Shown: piece after piece, positions 32,934-39,667 of the stretch
How positions within the stretch are numbered: the stretch's first letter is position 1
How the letters are laid out: the number at the start of each line of letters is the position of its first letter
Source of the DNA: Armatimonadetes bacterium CG06_land_8_20_14_3_00_66_21
GTDB taxonomy: Bacteria > Armatimonadota > Abditibacteriia > CG2-30-66-41
Direction of reading: 5' to 3'
Assembly (NCBI GenBank): GCA_002779825.1
Contig: PEVN01000518.1
Coordinates: 1-39,667 of the forward strand
DNA: 39,667 nucleotides
The notes under the pieces: generated by a model
What the model saw: the letters and a program-made list of their open reading frames with translations, nothing else
What the model was told of the DNA's origin: nothing
Database searches by the model: none
Translations under genes and position numbers: made by a program

Positions 32934-33326
32934 TCAGGCGCCCTGGCCCAGCAGCTCCCGCACCTTGGCCAGCACCGCGTCGCGATCGACCGGCTTCTCG
33001 AAGTACGCCGCCGGCGGGGCGACCTGCTTGCGGCTCCGGATGAATTGCTCGAACTCGCTGCTGATCCCCGTGATGATGACCACCGGTATCTCGGCGGTGT
33101 TGGGGTCCGCCTGCAGATCGCGGAACATCCGGACGCCGGACTCGCTGGGCATGGTGATGTCCAGCGTGATGAGAGCCGGCTTGCTGGAACGCGCCAACTC
33201 CATGCCCTGTTTCCCGTCCATGGCAGTGAGCGTGTCGAAGCCGTTATCTTGGAAAAACGTGGTGAGGTAGCTCAGTACATCCTGCTCATCGTCGACGACC
33301 AGAATGGTCTTCTTCGTATCGGCCAC
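32934..33326 (-). CDS. Stand-alone receiver domain (response regulator)
   Basis: A 130-residue receiver with no output domain: acidic pair in ILVVDDEQDV, phospho-Asp in LITLDITMPSESG, VVIITGIS, Lys in YFEKPVDRD. It resembles the receiver fused to the HdrD-like protein at 29208-30956 (same LTTFFQDNGF/LTTLLEDNGY block and ITGIS motif), so the two probably arose by duplication. Start is GTG at 33324-33326 with a GGGGG run 9 bases upstream; an earlier ATG at 33401 would overlap dsrK. It lies 58 bases downstream of dsrK in the same run and could relay phosphoryl groups to or from the DsrMK complex or other regulators (inference). Confidence 0.88.
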   Translation of the reverse strand: MADTKKTILVVDDEQDVLSYLTTFFQDNGFDTLTAMDGKQGMELARSSKPALITLDITMPSESGVRMFRDLQADPNTAEIPVVIITGISSEFEQFIRSRKQVAPPAAYFEKPVDRDAVLAKVRELLGQGA

Positions 33327-33384
33327 GTGAGGGTTCCCCCATTTCGATAGAGGCGTCAGGGAGTGCCCGACTCGGCACCGCCTT

Positions 33385-35001
33385 CTACCACTCGTCCTCA
33401 AAGCTGATGAATGGCGCGCTGAGATCAGGCATGGCGTTGCAGATCAGTTCTACCAGACCGCCATAGTGCAAGTTCGACTTCTCGGTCGCGCCGTAATACC
33501 TGAAGAAGTCCCGAATCGCTCCCTTGCAGTTCGAGCACGGTGCGCAGACGTACTTGGGCACTTCCGGGCTCAGGCAGTCGCTAAACGCGCCGAGGATCTG
33601 CTGGAACTTCTTCCGACTGCTGACGTTGTTGCGCCAGTCCTCGAAGTTGTTGCCGGACATGATGGCGAAGCCGCTGCCGCCGCCGCAGCAGTAGTTCTCC
33701 ACGCCGTGCGGAGTCATCTCGCGGAACTGCGGGCAGAGCTTCCTCAGAATGCGGCGCTGTGGCTCCACGACGCCCATCAGCCGGACCAGGTTGCACGGGT
33801 CGTGCAGGGTCACGGGGAAGTCGTTGCGGGAGGGATCGAGTTCCAGCCTCCCGCTCATGACGAGGTCTTCCAGAAAGGTCATCGCGTTCTCGCGGGGGAT
33901 GTTGAGGTCGTCCACAAGCAACCGGTCGGTGATGAGGCTCTGGACCTTCGTCTCGTGACCGCACTCGCCCGCGACGATCTTCCGGACGCCCAGGCGCTTG
34001 GCAATGTCTGCGTGTTTGACGGCAACCCGCGCAAGCTGGACATCGTCGTAGAACAGCCCGTAGTTGACGCCGTCGTAGCCTAGCGGCTCCGACGACATGG
34101 TCCAACTCACTCCCGCCTTCTCGAGGATGATCGCGAAGGCGGCGACGTTGTCGGGCCACGCCATGACCTCCCCGGCATTGTGAATCAGCAGAACGTCGGC
34201 GCCCTCCTTGTCCCAGGGAATCTTGATCTCCAGCCCCCAGCGGTCCTGAATATCTTCCTCGATGAACTCGCAGTTGTCCTTGACGACCAGCGCGTTCATG
34301 CCGGTGGACGAGCCGACTTTGAGCTGCAGCACCGTGCCGCTCTTGTGCAGTTCGTCGGCCGTGAGGCCAAGCTCCTGCGAGAACAGCTTGCGGAGTTCAC
34401 GGGTGACAAGGGCGTTGTCCACCCCGATGGGGCAGGTCTGCGCGCAGCGTCTGCAGAGCGTGCAGCGGTAGGCCAACTCGGCCAGTCGCCGGATCATCGG
34501 TCCGTTGAGCTCGATTCCTGTGGATCCCTTGAACCGGCTCCACAGGCCCCCGCCCGGCTTGACGTGCTTCTCGACGAGACGGCGGAAGATCTCCGACCGG
34601 TAGGTGGGCCGGTAGAGGTCGTTCCCGCCGCTCATCTCGAACACCGGGCACGCTTGCACGCACGTCTGGCACCGAGCGCAGTGGTCGGTGGTGATCATGA
34701 GCGGCCGCAGGAACAGCCAGTTGTTCTCCTTGGTGAACAGCTTCCGCAGACCCGTCAGGAACTTCTCGACCAGCTCCTTCTCTTCTTCGTCGGTCTGCAG
34801 CTTCCGCAGCCCCAGTGCGGAGAACCCGTCCAACGAGAAGTCGACCTGTTCCCGCTTCTCGGCCGTCACTTCCTTGAACGGCGGCAACTCCTCCGCCTTG
34901 TCGTACGGAGGCGGCAGGGGCACGAGGTCTTCGGGCTTGACCTCCGCGACCTGGTCGAGGTCGGTCCGGCTGAAGTCGTCAAGCGTCAGTGGCTTCGTCA
35001 T
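33385..35001 (-). CDS. dsrK: Sulfite-reduction complex subunit DsrK (HdrD-like)
   Basis: A 538-residue cytoplasmic Fe-S protein of the DsrMK(JOP) complex, proposed to reduce the DsrC trisulfide formed by DsrAB using quinol electrons. Two [4Fe-4S] motifs (CARCQTCVQACPVFEM and CTLCRRCAQTCPIGVD) are followed by the catalytic CCG-type region: DPCNLVRLMG, ENYCCGGGSGFAIM, and CAPCSNCKGAI. The N-terminal 90 residues are acidic and Pro-rich, as in other DsrK proteins. The ATG at 34999-35001 lies within the 3' end of dsrM (23-base overlap), so the two are translated together. It is distinguished from the HdrD-receiver paralogue by lacking the fused receiver, which is here a separate gene downstream. 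DsrJOP are not in the window. Confidence 0.9.
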   Translation of the reverse strand: MTKPLTLDDFSRTDLDQVAEVKPEDLVPLPPPYDKAEELPPFKEVTAEKREQVDFSLDGFSALGLRKLQTDEEEKELVEKFLTGLRKLFTKENNWLFLRPLMITTDHCARCQTCVQACPVFEMSGGNDLYRPTYRSEIFRRLVEKHVKPGGGLWSRFKGSTGIELNGPMIRRLAELAYRCTLCRRCAQTCPIGVDNALVTRELRKLFSQELGLTADELHKSGTVLQLKVGSSTGMNALVVKDNCEFIEEDIQDRWGLEIKIPWDKEGADVLLIHNAGEVMAWPDNVAAFAIILEKAGVSWTMSSEPLGYDGVNYGLFYDDVQLARVAVKHADIAKRLGVRKIVAGECGHETKVQSLITDRLLVDDLNIPRENAMTFLEDLVMSGRLELDPSRNDFPVTLHDPCNLVRLMGVVEPQRRILRKLCPQFREMTPHGVENYCCGGGSGFAIMSGNNFEDWRNNVSSRKKFQQILGAFSDCLSPEVPKYVCAPCSNCKGAIRDFFRYYGATEKSNLHYGGLVELICNAMPDLSAPFISFEDEW

Positions 35002-35920
35002 TACCTGGCACCTTAGAGACGGCGAGATCTACCCACGTCTTCTGTCCATCTGCGCCAACGTGCGCCGCAGCCCACGTCGGCTTGTATCCCAACTGCGCCT
35101 TGATCTGGCTCTCGATCTTGCTGCCCCTCACGTTCGGCGTGTCGCCCCACCGAACATCGTGATAGGCGAAGTACTTGGCCATGAAGTGGATCATGTGTGT
35201 GAACGGCAGGTAAAGGGCGAAGAGCCCGCCCAGCACCAAGTAGGCCGCCGCCAGCGGCGAGACAACCGCTCTGCCCGGGTTTCCCGCCAGCATTGCAGCG
35301 GCGAACTGGTGAAGCTCGGCGACGCTCCGCGTCAGGACGACTGCCAACCCCAGCGCGCTGAGCGCGCAGATGAGCAGCAGGTTGAATCGGTGTTCGAAGG
35401 TGGTGAACAGCGCCATGCCCCGATCCACCGACCGCCGGACCAGGAGTCCCACAGCGCCCGCGAGGCTCAGCAGCCCCCCCAACCCGAGGAGCAGCGTCAG
35501 CAGCCAACGCGCGGCGGTGCCACCCATGGAGACTGCGCCCATCATTGCCGGCGCTGCTGCGCCGACCAGGCCGAAGAACAACACCAGCGCGACGGCGGCC
35601 GTCAGCAAGTAGAGACCCGTGTGCATCACCAGCGTGGACAGCCAGAGCGCCTTGTTGTTTTCGTGTACGCCCTTCTGTAGGAAGATCTCCTGGAGCATGT
35701 ACTTGATCATGCCGACGTTGTCGTGCGGACGTTTTTTCGTCCACCAGTCGACTTCCTCAAAGTAGGAGCCGCCATAGTGCGCGCGGCCGGCTTCGTGGGG
35801 CACGGGGTACAGTTCCCACCGAATGTGCAGAGGGGCTTTCGCCAGCCGCCAAGTGCGGACCAGCGAAGCGACAACGAAGACTGCGAGGGCGATCCAGGCA
35901 AACGCAACGAGAAGACTCAT
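34979..35920 (-). CDS. dsrM: Sulfite-reduction complex membrane subunit DsrM
   Basis: A 313-residue cytochrome b-type (NarI-like) membrane protein that oxidises menaquinol and passes electrons to DsrK. Membrane segments are visible at VAFAWIALAVFVVASLV, TLVMHTGLYLLTAAVALVLFFGLV, WLLTLLLGLGGLLSLAGAVGLLV, FNLLLICALSALGLAVVL and AAAYLVLGGLFALYLPF. Histidines in MHTGLY and FTHMIHFMAKYFAYHDVRWG could ligate heme b. The ATG at 35918-35920 is preferred over the frame start at 35971 because GGGAG lies about 9 bases upstream and the protein then begins with the first helix. It follows the HTH regulator by 59 bases and overlaps dsrK. Confidence 0.9.
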   Translation of the reverse strand: MSLLVAFAWIALAVFVVASLVRTWRLAKAPLHIRWELYPVPHEAGRAHYGGSYFEEVDWWTKKRPHDNVGMIKYMLQEIFLQKGVHENNKALWLSTLVMHTGLYLLTAAVALVLFFGLVGAAAPAMMGAVSMGGTAARWLLTLLLGLGGLLSLAGAVGLLVRRSVDRGMALFTTFEHRFNLLLICALSALGLAVVLTRSVAELHQFAAAMLAGNPGRAVVSPLAAAYLVLGGLFALYLPFTHMIHFMAKYFAYHDVRWGDTPNVRGSKIESQIKAQLGYKPTWAAAHVGADGQKTWVDLAVSKVPGNDEATDA

Positions 35921-35979
35921 CCTCAAGCTCTCCCGGTCCGGGTTGGCGTCGTGCCAAGAGGCCGACACCACAGCGTCGA

Positions 35980-36426
35980 TTACGTGACAGCAGCGGTTGG
36001 GCCGTTGGTGGGCGCCTGCAGGGGCTCGCCCGCAGCATACCGCTGATGATACGGACAGGCGGCGCAGTCATCTGTCGGACAGTGGACGTGCCGGTGGTCG
36101 ACATAGTGGCGCAACTCGTAGCAGCGCAGCGCCTCCGCGCGGTAGACCACGCACGTCTCGCACTCTCTGGTCTGGCCCGCATGGTCGGGGGCGGCTGCGA
36201 AGAACTCCCAGCACCGCGGTTGTTCTTCCTTGAATAATGCCCGATCAAGCTCTGCGACCGACATGCCATGCTCGATCATGAACCTGCGCAGATCGTGGGG
36301 GCGAACCCGGTACTGGCCGCCGGCAGTGCGCTGGGCAGGCAGTCCGCGGTCATGGATCCAGTTCTGGATCGTCTCCGGGGACACGAGGCAATACCGCGCC
36401 ACTTGTCCTGTCGAGAGAGCTTGCAT
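35980..36426 (-). CDS. MerR/BldC-like HTH regulator with seven-cysteine cluster
   Basis: A 148-residue protein. Residues 1-50 are a MerR/excisionase-type helix-turn-helix ([30 protein letters not shown]). Residues 72-124 hold seven cysteines (72, 89, 92, 102, 116, 121, 124) in the pattern CWEF, C-x2-C-x-VYR, LRCYE, C-x4-C-x2-CPY, shared with the protein at 31731-32546. There is no receiver. The ATG at 36424-36426 has GAGG 8 bases upstream. It is the first gene of the dsrMK run and divergent from dsrA, so it is well placed to control both. The cluster could hold Fe-S or zinc and sense redox, sulfide or sulfite (inference). I do not recognise a named family beyond the HTH. Confidence 0.8.
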   Translation of the reverse strand: MQALSTGQVARYCLVSPETIQNWIHDRGLPAQRTAGGQYRVRPHDLRRFMIEHGMSVAELDRALFKEEQPRCWEFFAAAPDHAGQTRECETCVVYRAEALRCYELRHYVDHRHVHCPTDDCAACPYHQRYAAGEPLQAPTNGPTAAVT

Positions 36427-36441
36427 CCCGGATCCTCGCGC

Positions 36442-36466
36442 TTTCCGCAGTTTCCGCTCTTTTCGC
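36442..36466 (-). promoter_or_regulatory. Three repeats with 9-bp period upstream of the HTH regulator
   Basis: On the plus strand TTTCCGC (36442-36448), TTTCCGC (36451-36457) and TTTTCGC (36460-36466) are spaced exactly 9 bases apart; on the minus strand they read GCGAAAA, GCGGAAA, GCGGAAA. They lie 16-40 bases ahead of the regulator's start codon. The period equals that of the repeat at 32571-32588, upstream of the paralogous regulator, which supports a common mode of binding. Confidence 0.45.
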
Positions 36467-36844
36467 TGCCTGCAAACCACGTGCCAATCCGGCGCCGTCT
36501 TGCCGCACCGCCCCCGCGCGGCTGGAAGCACGCGCGCTCAACGACCTCCCCGAGGCGGCGCGCTTCGCCGTTCCCGACCGCCTGTCACAATCCGTTAGAG
36601 CGCCCTGCGTTGCCGCGGAGGAAGCTGCCGGTCACGCCAGACCCGGCTTGCTTTGCCTCCGCGACGAAACAGGCAGGAAGAGCACCGGAATGCGGCGAAT
36701 CTGGGCGCGCAGGTCACACTCCGCCCCGGCTCTCAGAATGCCGCTTCCCCTTCTGTATGCGTCCGGATCTTGAGAGCACATGCTGCCCCTGCCGCGACGC
36801 GTTCGGGCAAGGGCGTTCGTGGTCGTTTCGTTGCAACGCAGTGC

Positions 36845-36864
36845 TTTACACTGGCTTTACATTT
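36845..36864 (+). promoter_or_regulatory. Candidate operator: TTTAC direct repeat with 11-bp period upstream of dsrA
   Basis: TTTAC at 36845-36849 and 36856-36860, 11 bases apart, with the second copy extended to TTTACATTT. It is the same design and core sequence as at 26640-26659 ahead of sat, in the second of the two divergent intergenic regions that serve dissimilatory sulfate reduction. An OmpR-type regulator or one of the BldC-like HTH proteins could bind it. Confidence 0.5.
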
Positions 36865-37068
36865 CCCCATGGTCGGCAGTTGCTGGGCGATCCGGCGAAG
36901 TGCGAGACCCACGACGCATGGGAGGTCTTCCTCAACCGACAACCCGGAGGGCGTGCCTGCCTCAGCGGCGCCTGGCTGGACGAGGCAGTTGCAGGAAACG
37001 AGAGGCTGGGCGGAGCCCCGCACGATGAATCCGCTCGACTTTCAGGCAAAGGCATGAGGTGCACCTGT

Positions 37069-38274
37069 ATGGCTGAATATCAGACACCGCAGTTGGACGA
37101 GCTGGAGAAAGGCCCCTGGCCCAGTTTCGTCTCCGAGATCAAGAAGGCCGCCGAGACAAGCCCCATGGCCAACGGGCTGTTGGGGCAGTTGGAGCGGTCC
37201 TATCAGGAGAAGATTGGGCACTGGAAGCATGGCGGGATCGTCGGCGTCATGGGGTACGGCGGCGGCGTCATCGGTCGCTACTCCGACCTCGGAGAAGACT
37301 TCCCGGAGGTAGCTCACTTCCACACCATCCGCATCAACCAGCCCGCAGGATGGTTCTACACTTCGGAGAAGCTGCGGACGTTGTGCGACATCTGGGAGGC
37401 GCATGGCTCCGGTCTGACCAATATGCACGGGTCAACCGGCGACATCGTCTTCCTGGGCACGAGGACCGACCAGCTTGAGCCGATCTTCTCGAAGCTGACC
37501 AAGGCGGGCTTCGACCTGGGTGGCTCCGGCTCCGACGTCAGGACACCAAGCTGCTGCGTCGGTCCGGCTCGTTGCGAGTGGGCCTGCTATGACACCCTCA
37601 AGGTCACGCGGAAGCTCACGATGGACTACCAAGACGAGCTGCACCGGCCGGCCTTCCCGTACAAGTTCAAGTTCAAAATGTCCGGGTGCCCGAATGACTG
37701 CGTCGCCTCCATCGCCCGAGCGGACATGTCCATCATCGGCACTTGGCGCGACAACATCAAGATCGATCAGGGCGCTGTGAGGGAATACGTCGCCAACGGC
37801 CTCAACATGGACGACGACGTAATCGACCGCTGTCCCACCAAGTGCATGAAGTGGAGCGGCGACACGCTGGCCATCGACAACTCCAACTGCGTCCGCTGTA
37901 TGCACTGCATCAACGTCATGACCAAGGCGCTGGCCCCTGGCGACGATCGCGGCGCTACTATCCTGCTCGGCGCGAAGGCGCCCATCGTCGAAGGCGCTAT
38001 GCTCTCGTCGGTGCTGATTCCGTTCATCAAGATCGACGAAGAAGAAGAGCTCGAGTCGCTCAAGGAGCTCGTCGAGGAGATCTGGGACCTCTGGTGCGAG
38101 GAAGGCAAGTCCCGGGAGCGCGTCGGCGAGTTCATCCAGCGCGTCGGTCTGGGGAACTTCCTGGATGCCATCGGGCTGGAGCCGTTGCCCGAGATGGTGG
38201 CGCATCCGCGCGAGAATCCGTACATCTTCTTCGAGCAGGATGACGAGGATGAGGATGAAGACGAGAACGAGTAA
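37069..38274 (+). CDS. dsrA: Dissimilatory sulfite reductase subunit alpha
   Basis: Alpha subunit of the siroheme sulfite reductase that, with DsrC, reduces sulfite. The 401 residues contain the siroheme-[4Fe-4S] cysteines C-x5-C at 163-169 ([15 protein letters not shown]) and C-x3-C at 207-211 ([11 protein letters not shown]), and a ferredoxin insert with Cys255, 259, 274, 277 and 280 ([16 protein letters not shown]). A conserved [12 protein letters not shown] block is also present. The C-terminal tail is strikingly acidic ([11 protein letters not shown]). I chose the ATG at 37069 because GAGGTG lies 7 bases upstream and the N-terminus fits known DsrA; the open frame extends far upstream without a site. 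dsrB follows after 93 bases. Confidence 0.97.
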   Translation: MAEYQTPQLDELEKGPWPSFVSEIKKAAETSPMANGLLGQLERSYQEKIGHWKHGGIVGVMGYGGGVIGRYSDLGEDFPEVAHFHTIRINQPAGWFYTSEKLRTLCDIWEAHGSGLTNMHGSTGDIVFLGTRTDQLEPIFSKLTKAGFDLGGSGSDVRTPSCCVGPARCEWACYDTLKVTRKLTMDYQDELHRPAFPYKFKFKMSGCPNDCVASIARADMSIIGTWRDNIKIDQGAVREYVANGLNMDDDVIDRCPTKCMKWSGDTLAIDNSNCVRCMHCINVMTKALAPGDDRGATILLGAKAPIVEGAMLSSVLIPFIKIDEEEELESLKELVEEIWDLWCEEGKSRERVGEFIQRVGLGNFLDAIGLEPLPEMVAHPRENPYIFFEQDDEDEDEDENE

Positions 38275-38367
38275 GCCGGACGCCGTGTCCCAGTTGCGGT
38301 GCCTGCCCGGTAGCCCTGCAACTCGTACCCCCTGAGCACGATTTCAATTCTCTATAAGGAGCAGAGC

Positions 38368-39441
38368 ATGGCAGAAGAAAGACTTACGGACATCGGACCT
38401 CCGGATTACGAGGATCTCCTGCCCCCCGTTATTAAGGACAACTACGGGCAGTGGAAATACCACGAGATCCTGAAGCCGGGCGTGCTGTGCCACACCGGCA
38501 AGTCCGGCGACAAGCTGTTCTCGGTACGCGCAGGCTCCCCTCGGCTTGTCAGCATCGACAAAATCCGCAAGTACGCCGACTTGGCGGACAAGTATTGCGG
38601 CGGCTACCTGCGCTTCACCAGCCGCCACAACGTGGAGTTCCTGCTGACGGACGAAGCGAAGATCGATCCGCTCATCGCCGACCTGAAGGAGCTTGGTCAC
38701 CCGGTGGGTGGCATTGGCAACTCCATCTCCAGCATGGTGCATACGCAGGGCTGGGTGCACTGCCATTCGGCGGCGACGGATGCTTCGGGTGTTGTGAAGG
38801 CCGTCATGGACGAGCTGTTTCCCCACTTCGCGAACATGGATCTGCCAGCCAAGACCCGGCTGGCGCTGGCTTGCTGTCTCAACATGTGCGGTGCGGTGCA
38901 CTGCTCCGACATCGCCATCCTGGGCATCCACACCAAGCCGCCGGTAGTCGACCACGAGCGATTGGCCAAGATCTGCGAGATCCCTTCACTCAGCGCTTCG
39001 TGCCCGACGGCCGCGATCCGGCCCGCTGAAGTGAACGGAAAGCCCTCGGTGGAAGTCATCGAGGAGCAGTGCATGTTCTGCGCCAACTGCTTCACGGTCT
39101 GCCCATCGATGACGATGAGCAACGCCGAGACCGACGGCATCTCCATCTGGGTGGGCGGCAAGGTGAGCAACGCTCGCTGCGAGCCCAAGTTCTCCAAGCT
39201 GGCGATCCCCTACCTGCCGAACAACCCGCCTCGCTGGCCCGAGGTTGTCAATGCCGTCAAAAACATCGTCGACGTGTGGGCGGCGAACGCCCGCAACTAC
39301 GAGCGCATCGGCGAGTGGATCGACCGCATCGGTTGGCCCAAGTTCTTCAAGCTGACCGGCATCGAGTTCCAGAAGGAGCACATCGACGACTTCAAGTTCG
39401 CCGGGACGACCTACCATAACTCGGCGCACCTGACGTTCTGA
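38368..39441 (+). CDS. dsrB: Dissimilatory sulfite reductase subunit beta
   Basis: Beta subunit of the DsrA2B2 reductase, carrying the catalytic siroheme. The 357 residues show the marker blocks [16 protein letters not shown] at about 114-129, [11 protein letters not shown] at 131-141 and [14 protein letters not shown] at 168-181, whose Cys132, Cys169/170 and Cys174 correspond to siroheme-[4Fe-4S] ligands. A ferredoxin domain has Cys235, 238, 241 and 245 ([11 protein letters not shown]). The ATG at 38368 follows AAGGAG. It lies between dsrA and dsrD in the canonical order. Confidence 0.97.
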   Translation: MAEERLTDIGPPDYEDLLPPVIKDNYGQWKYHEILKPGVLCHTGKSGDKLFSVRAGSPRLVSIDKIRKYADLADKYCGGYLRFTSRHNVEFLLTDEAKIDPLIADLKELGHPVGGIGNSISSMVHTQGWVHCHSAATDASGVVKAVMDELFPHFANMDLPAKTRLALACCLNMCGAVHCSDIAILGIHTKPPVVDHERLAKICEIPSLSASCPTAAIRPAEVNGKPSVEVIEEQCMFCANCFTVCPSMTMSNAETDGISIWVGGKVSNARCEPKFSKLAIPYLPNNPPRWPEVVNAVKNIVDVWAANARNYERIGEWIDRIGWPKFFKLTGIEFQKEHIDDFKFAGTTYHNSAHLTF

Positions 39442-39559
39442 GCGATCCAGCAGCCAGTGATCGGCAAGCAGTCCCTCGCGGCGGGAAGCGCTGGATGTTG
39501 ACTCCCGCCCAGGACTGATGATTGGCGATTTATCACTGCGGAACCGGGAGGAAACGCTG

Positions 39560-39667
39560 ATGGCAGACGACAAAGTCCAAGAGATCGCCGACGCCATGTA
39601 CAAGCTGGTCGCGGAGTCCCAAGGGAGAAAGAAGCTGAAGCCAACGGACCTGACGAAGGCGATGAAG
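39560..39667 (+). CDS. dsrD: DsrD, N-terminal part (runs off the right edge)
   Basis: The 36 residues visible begin MADDKVQEIADAMYKLVAE and continue with the basic KKLKPTDLTKAMK, as in the short winged-helix protein DsrD, which follows dsrAB in sulfate reducers and is reported to activate DsrAB. The ATG at 39560 has GGGAGGAAA upstream. DsrD is widely used as a marker of the reductive pathway, so its presence supports sulfite reduction rather than sulfur oxidation. The rest, expected to total about 75-80 residues, lies outside the window; identification rests on the N-terminus and position. Confidence 0.85.
   Translation, partial: MADDKVQEIADAMYKLVAESQGRKKLKPTDLTKAMK

Larger units (their letters stand above)
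36427..37068. other. 642-bp divergent intergenic region between the HTH regulator and dsrA
   Basis: No convincing gene. A frame continuous with dsrA stays open through most of it, but it has no ribosome site, crosses the operator-like repeat, and would add an N-terminus unknown in DsrA. The region holds 9-bp tandem repeats (36442-36466) next to the HTH gene and the TTTAC direct repeat (36845-36864) 205 bases ahead of dsrA. I could not place a confident dsrA promoter. Confidence 0.6.

Noticed and set aside
36840-36885. Sigma-70 promoter for dsrA built on the TTTACA repeats
   Set aside because: Neither repeat has an acceptable -10 box 16-18 bases downstream, so I list the repeats only as a candidate operator.
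36268-37068. Upstream extension of dsrA by some 267 codons
   Set aside because: No ribosome site at the upstream ATGs, it spans the divergent control region, and DsrA proteins begin at about the ATG at 37069.
1-39667. CRISPR array, tRNA or rRNA genes
   Set aside because: No regularly spaced direct repeats of CRISPR size, no tRNA-like T-loop and acceptor pairing, and no rRNA signature were seen on either strand.

Overview
The window is about 39.7 kb of GC-rich DNA with frequent GTG and TTG starts. It reads as the energy-metabolism locus of a dissimilatory sulfate-reducing bacterium. It carries sat, aprBA, qmoABC, dsrMK, dsrAB and the beginning of dsrD. The direction of sulfur flow is inferred: dsrD and qmoABC are typical of the reductive pathway and no oxidative dsrEFH or dsrL is seen here. 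DsrJOP are absent from the window, an arrangement known from Gram-positive and some other sulfate reducers, while QmoC is present, which Gram-positive sulfate reducers usually lack. I cannot assign a phylum from this sequence. No rRNA, tRNA or CRISPR array was recognised.

Layout. 1-430: start of argG on the minus strand. 605-4164 (plus): a GAF-GAF-PAS histidine kinase, a coupled transglutaminase-like protein, a promoter plus strong hairpin that may be a short RNA, and a CoA-binding-domain protein. 4226-10513 (minus): a DUF2270 membrane protein, two paralogous CBS-pair proteins, a PEP-synthase-like protein with an unusual C-terminus, and an SLC13/DASS anion transporter with an apparent frameshift. 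10470-13486 (minus): a decayed and rearranged zone. It holds a response regulator split by a 145-bp MITE-like element with a TA target duplication, a kinase/transporter chimera, and a PEP-synthase/kinase/receiver chimera. 13649-26354 (minus): the main sulfate-activation run, in transcription order sat, aprB, aprA, an Ogr-type zinc-finger protein, a YkgJ-family cysteine-cluster protein, qmoA, qmoB, qmoC, a seven-heme cytochrome c fused to a TauE/SafE exporter, and a TIGR02186-like membrane protein. 26986-27666 (plus): an OmpR-type response regulator divergent from sat. 27765-36426 (minus): a seven-cysteine helix-turn-helix regulator, dsrM, dsrK, a lone receiver, a second seven-cysteine regulator with a degenerate receiver, a Tmc-like membrane subunit, an HdrD-like iron-sulfur protein fused to a receiver, and a PAS histidine kinase. 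37069-39667 (plus): dsrA, dsrB and the start of dsrD.

How they work together (known pathway plus inference). Sat makes APS, AprBA reduces it to sulfite and AMP, and QmoABC passes menaquinol-derived electrons to AprBA. DsrAB with DsrD reduces sulfite, and DsrMK links the quinone pool to DsrC-trisulfide reduction. The TauE fusion and TIGR02186 protein may export or handle sulfite. The respiratory modules are interleaved with signalling genes: receivers fused to or next to HdrD/DsrK subunits, cysteine-rich regulators, and an 11-bp-spaced direct repeat (TTTAC-N6-TTTACATTT) found upstream of both sat and dsrA. That signalling layer is the least described part of the window.
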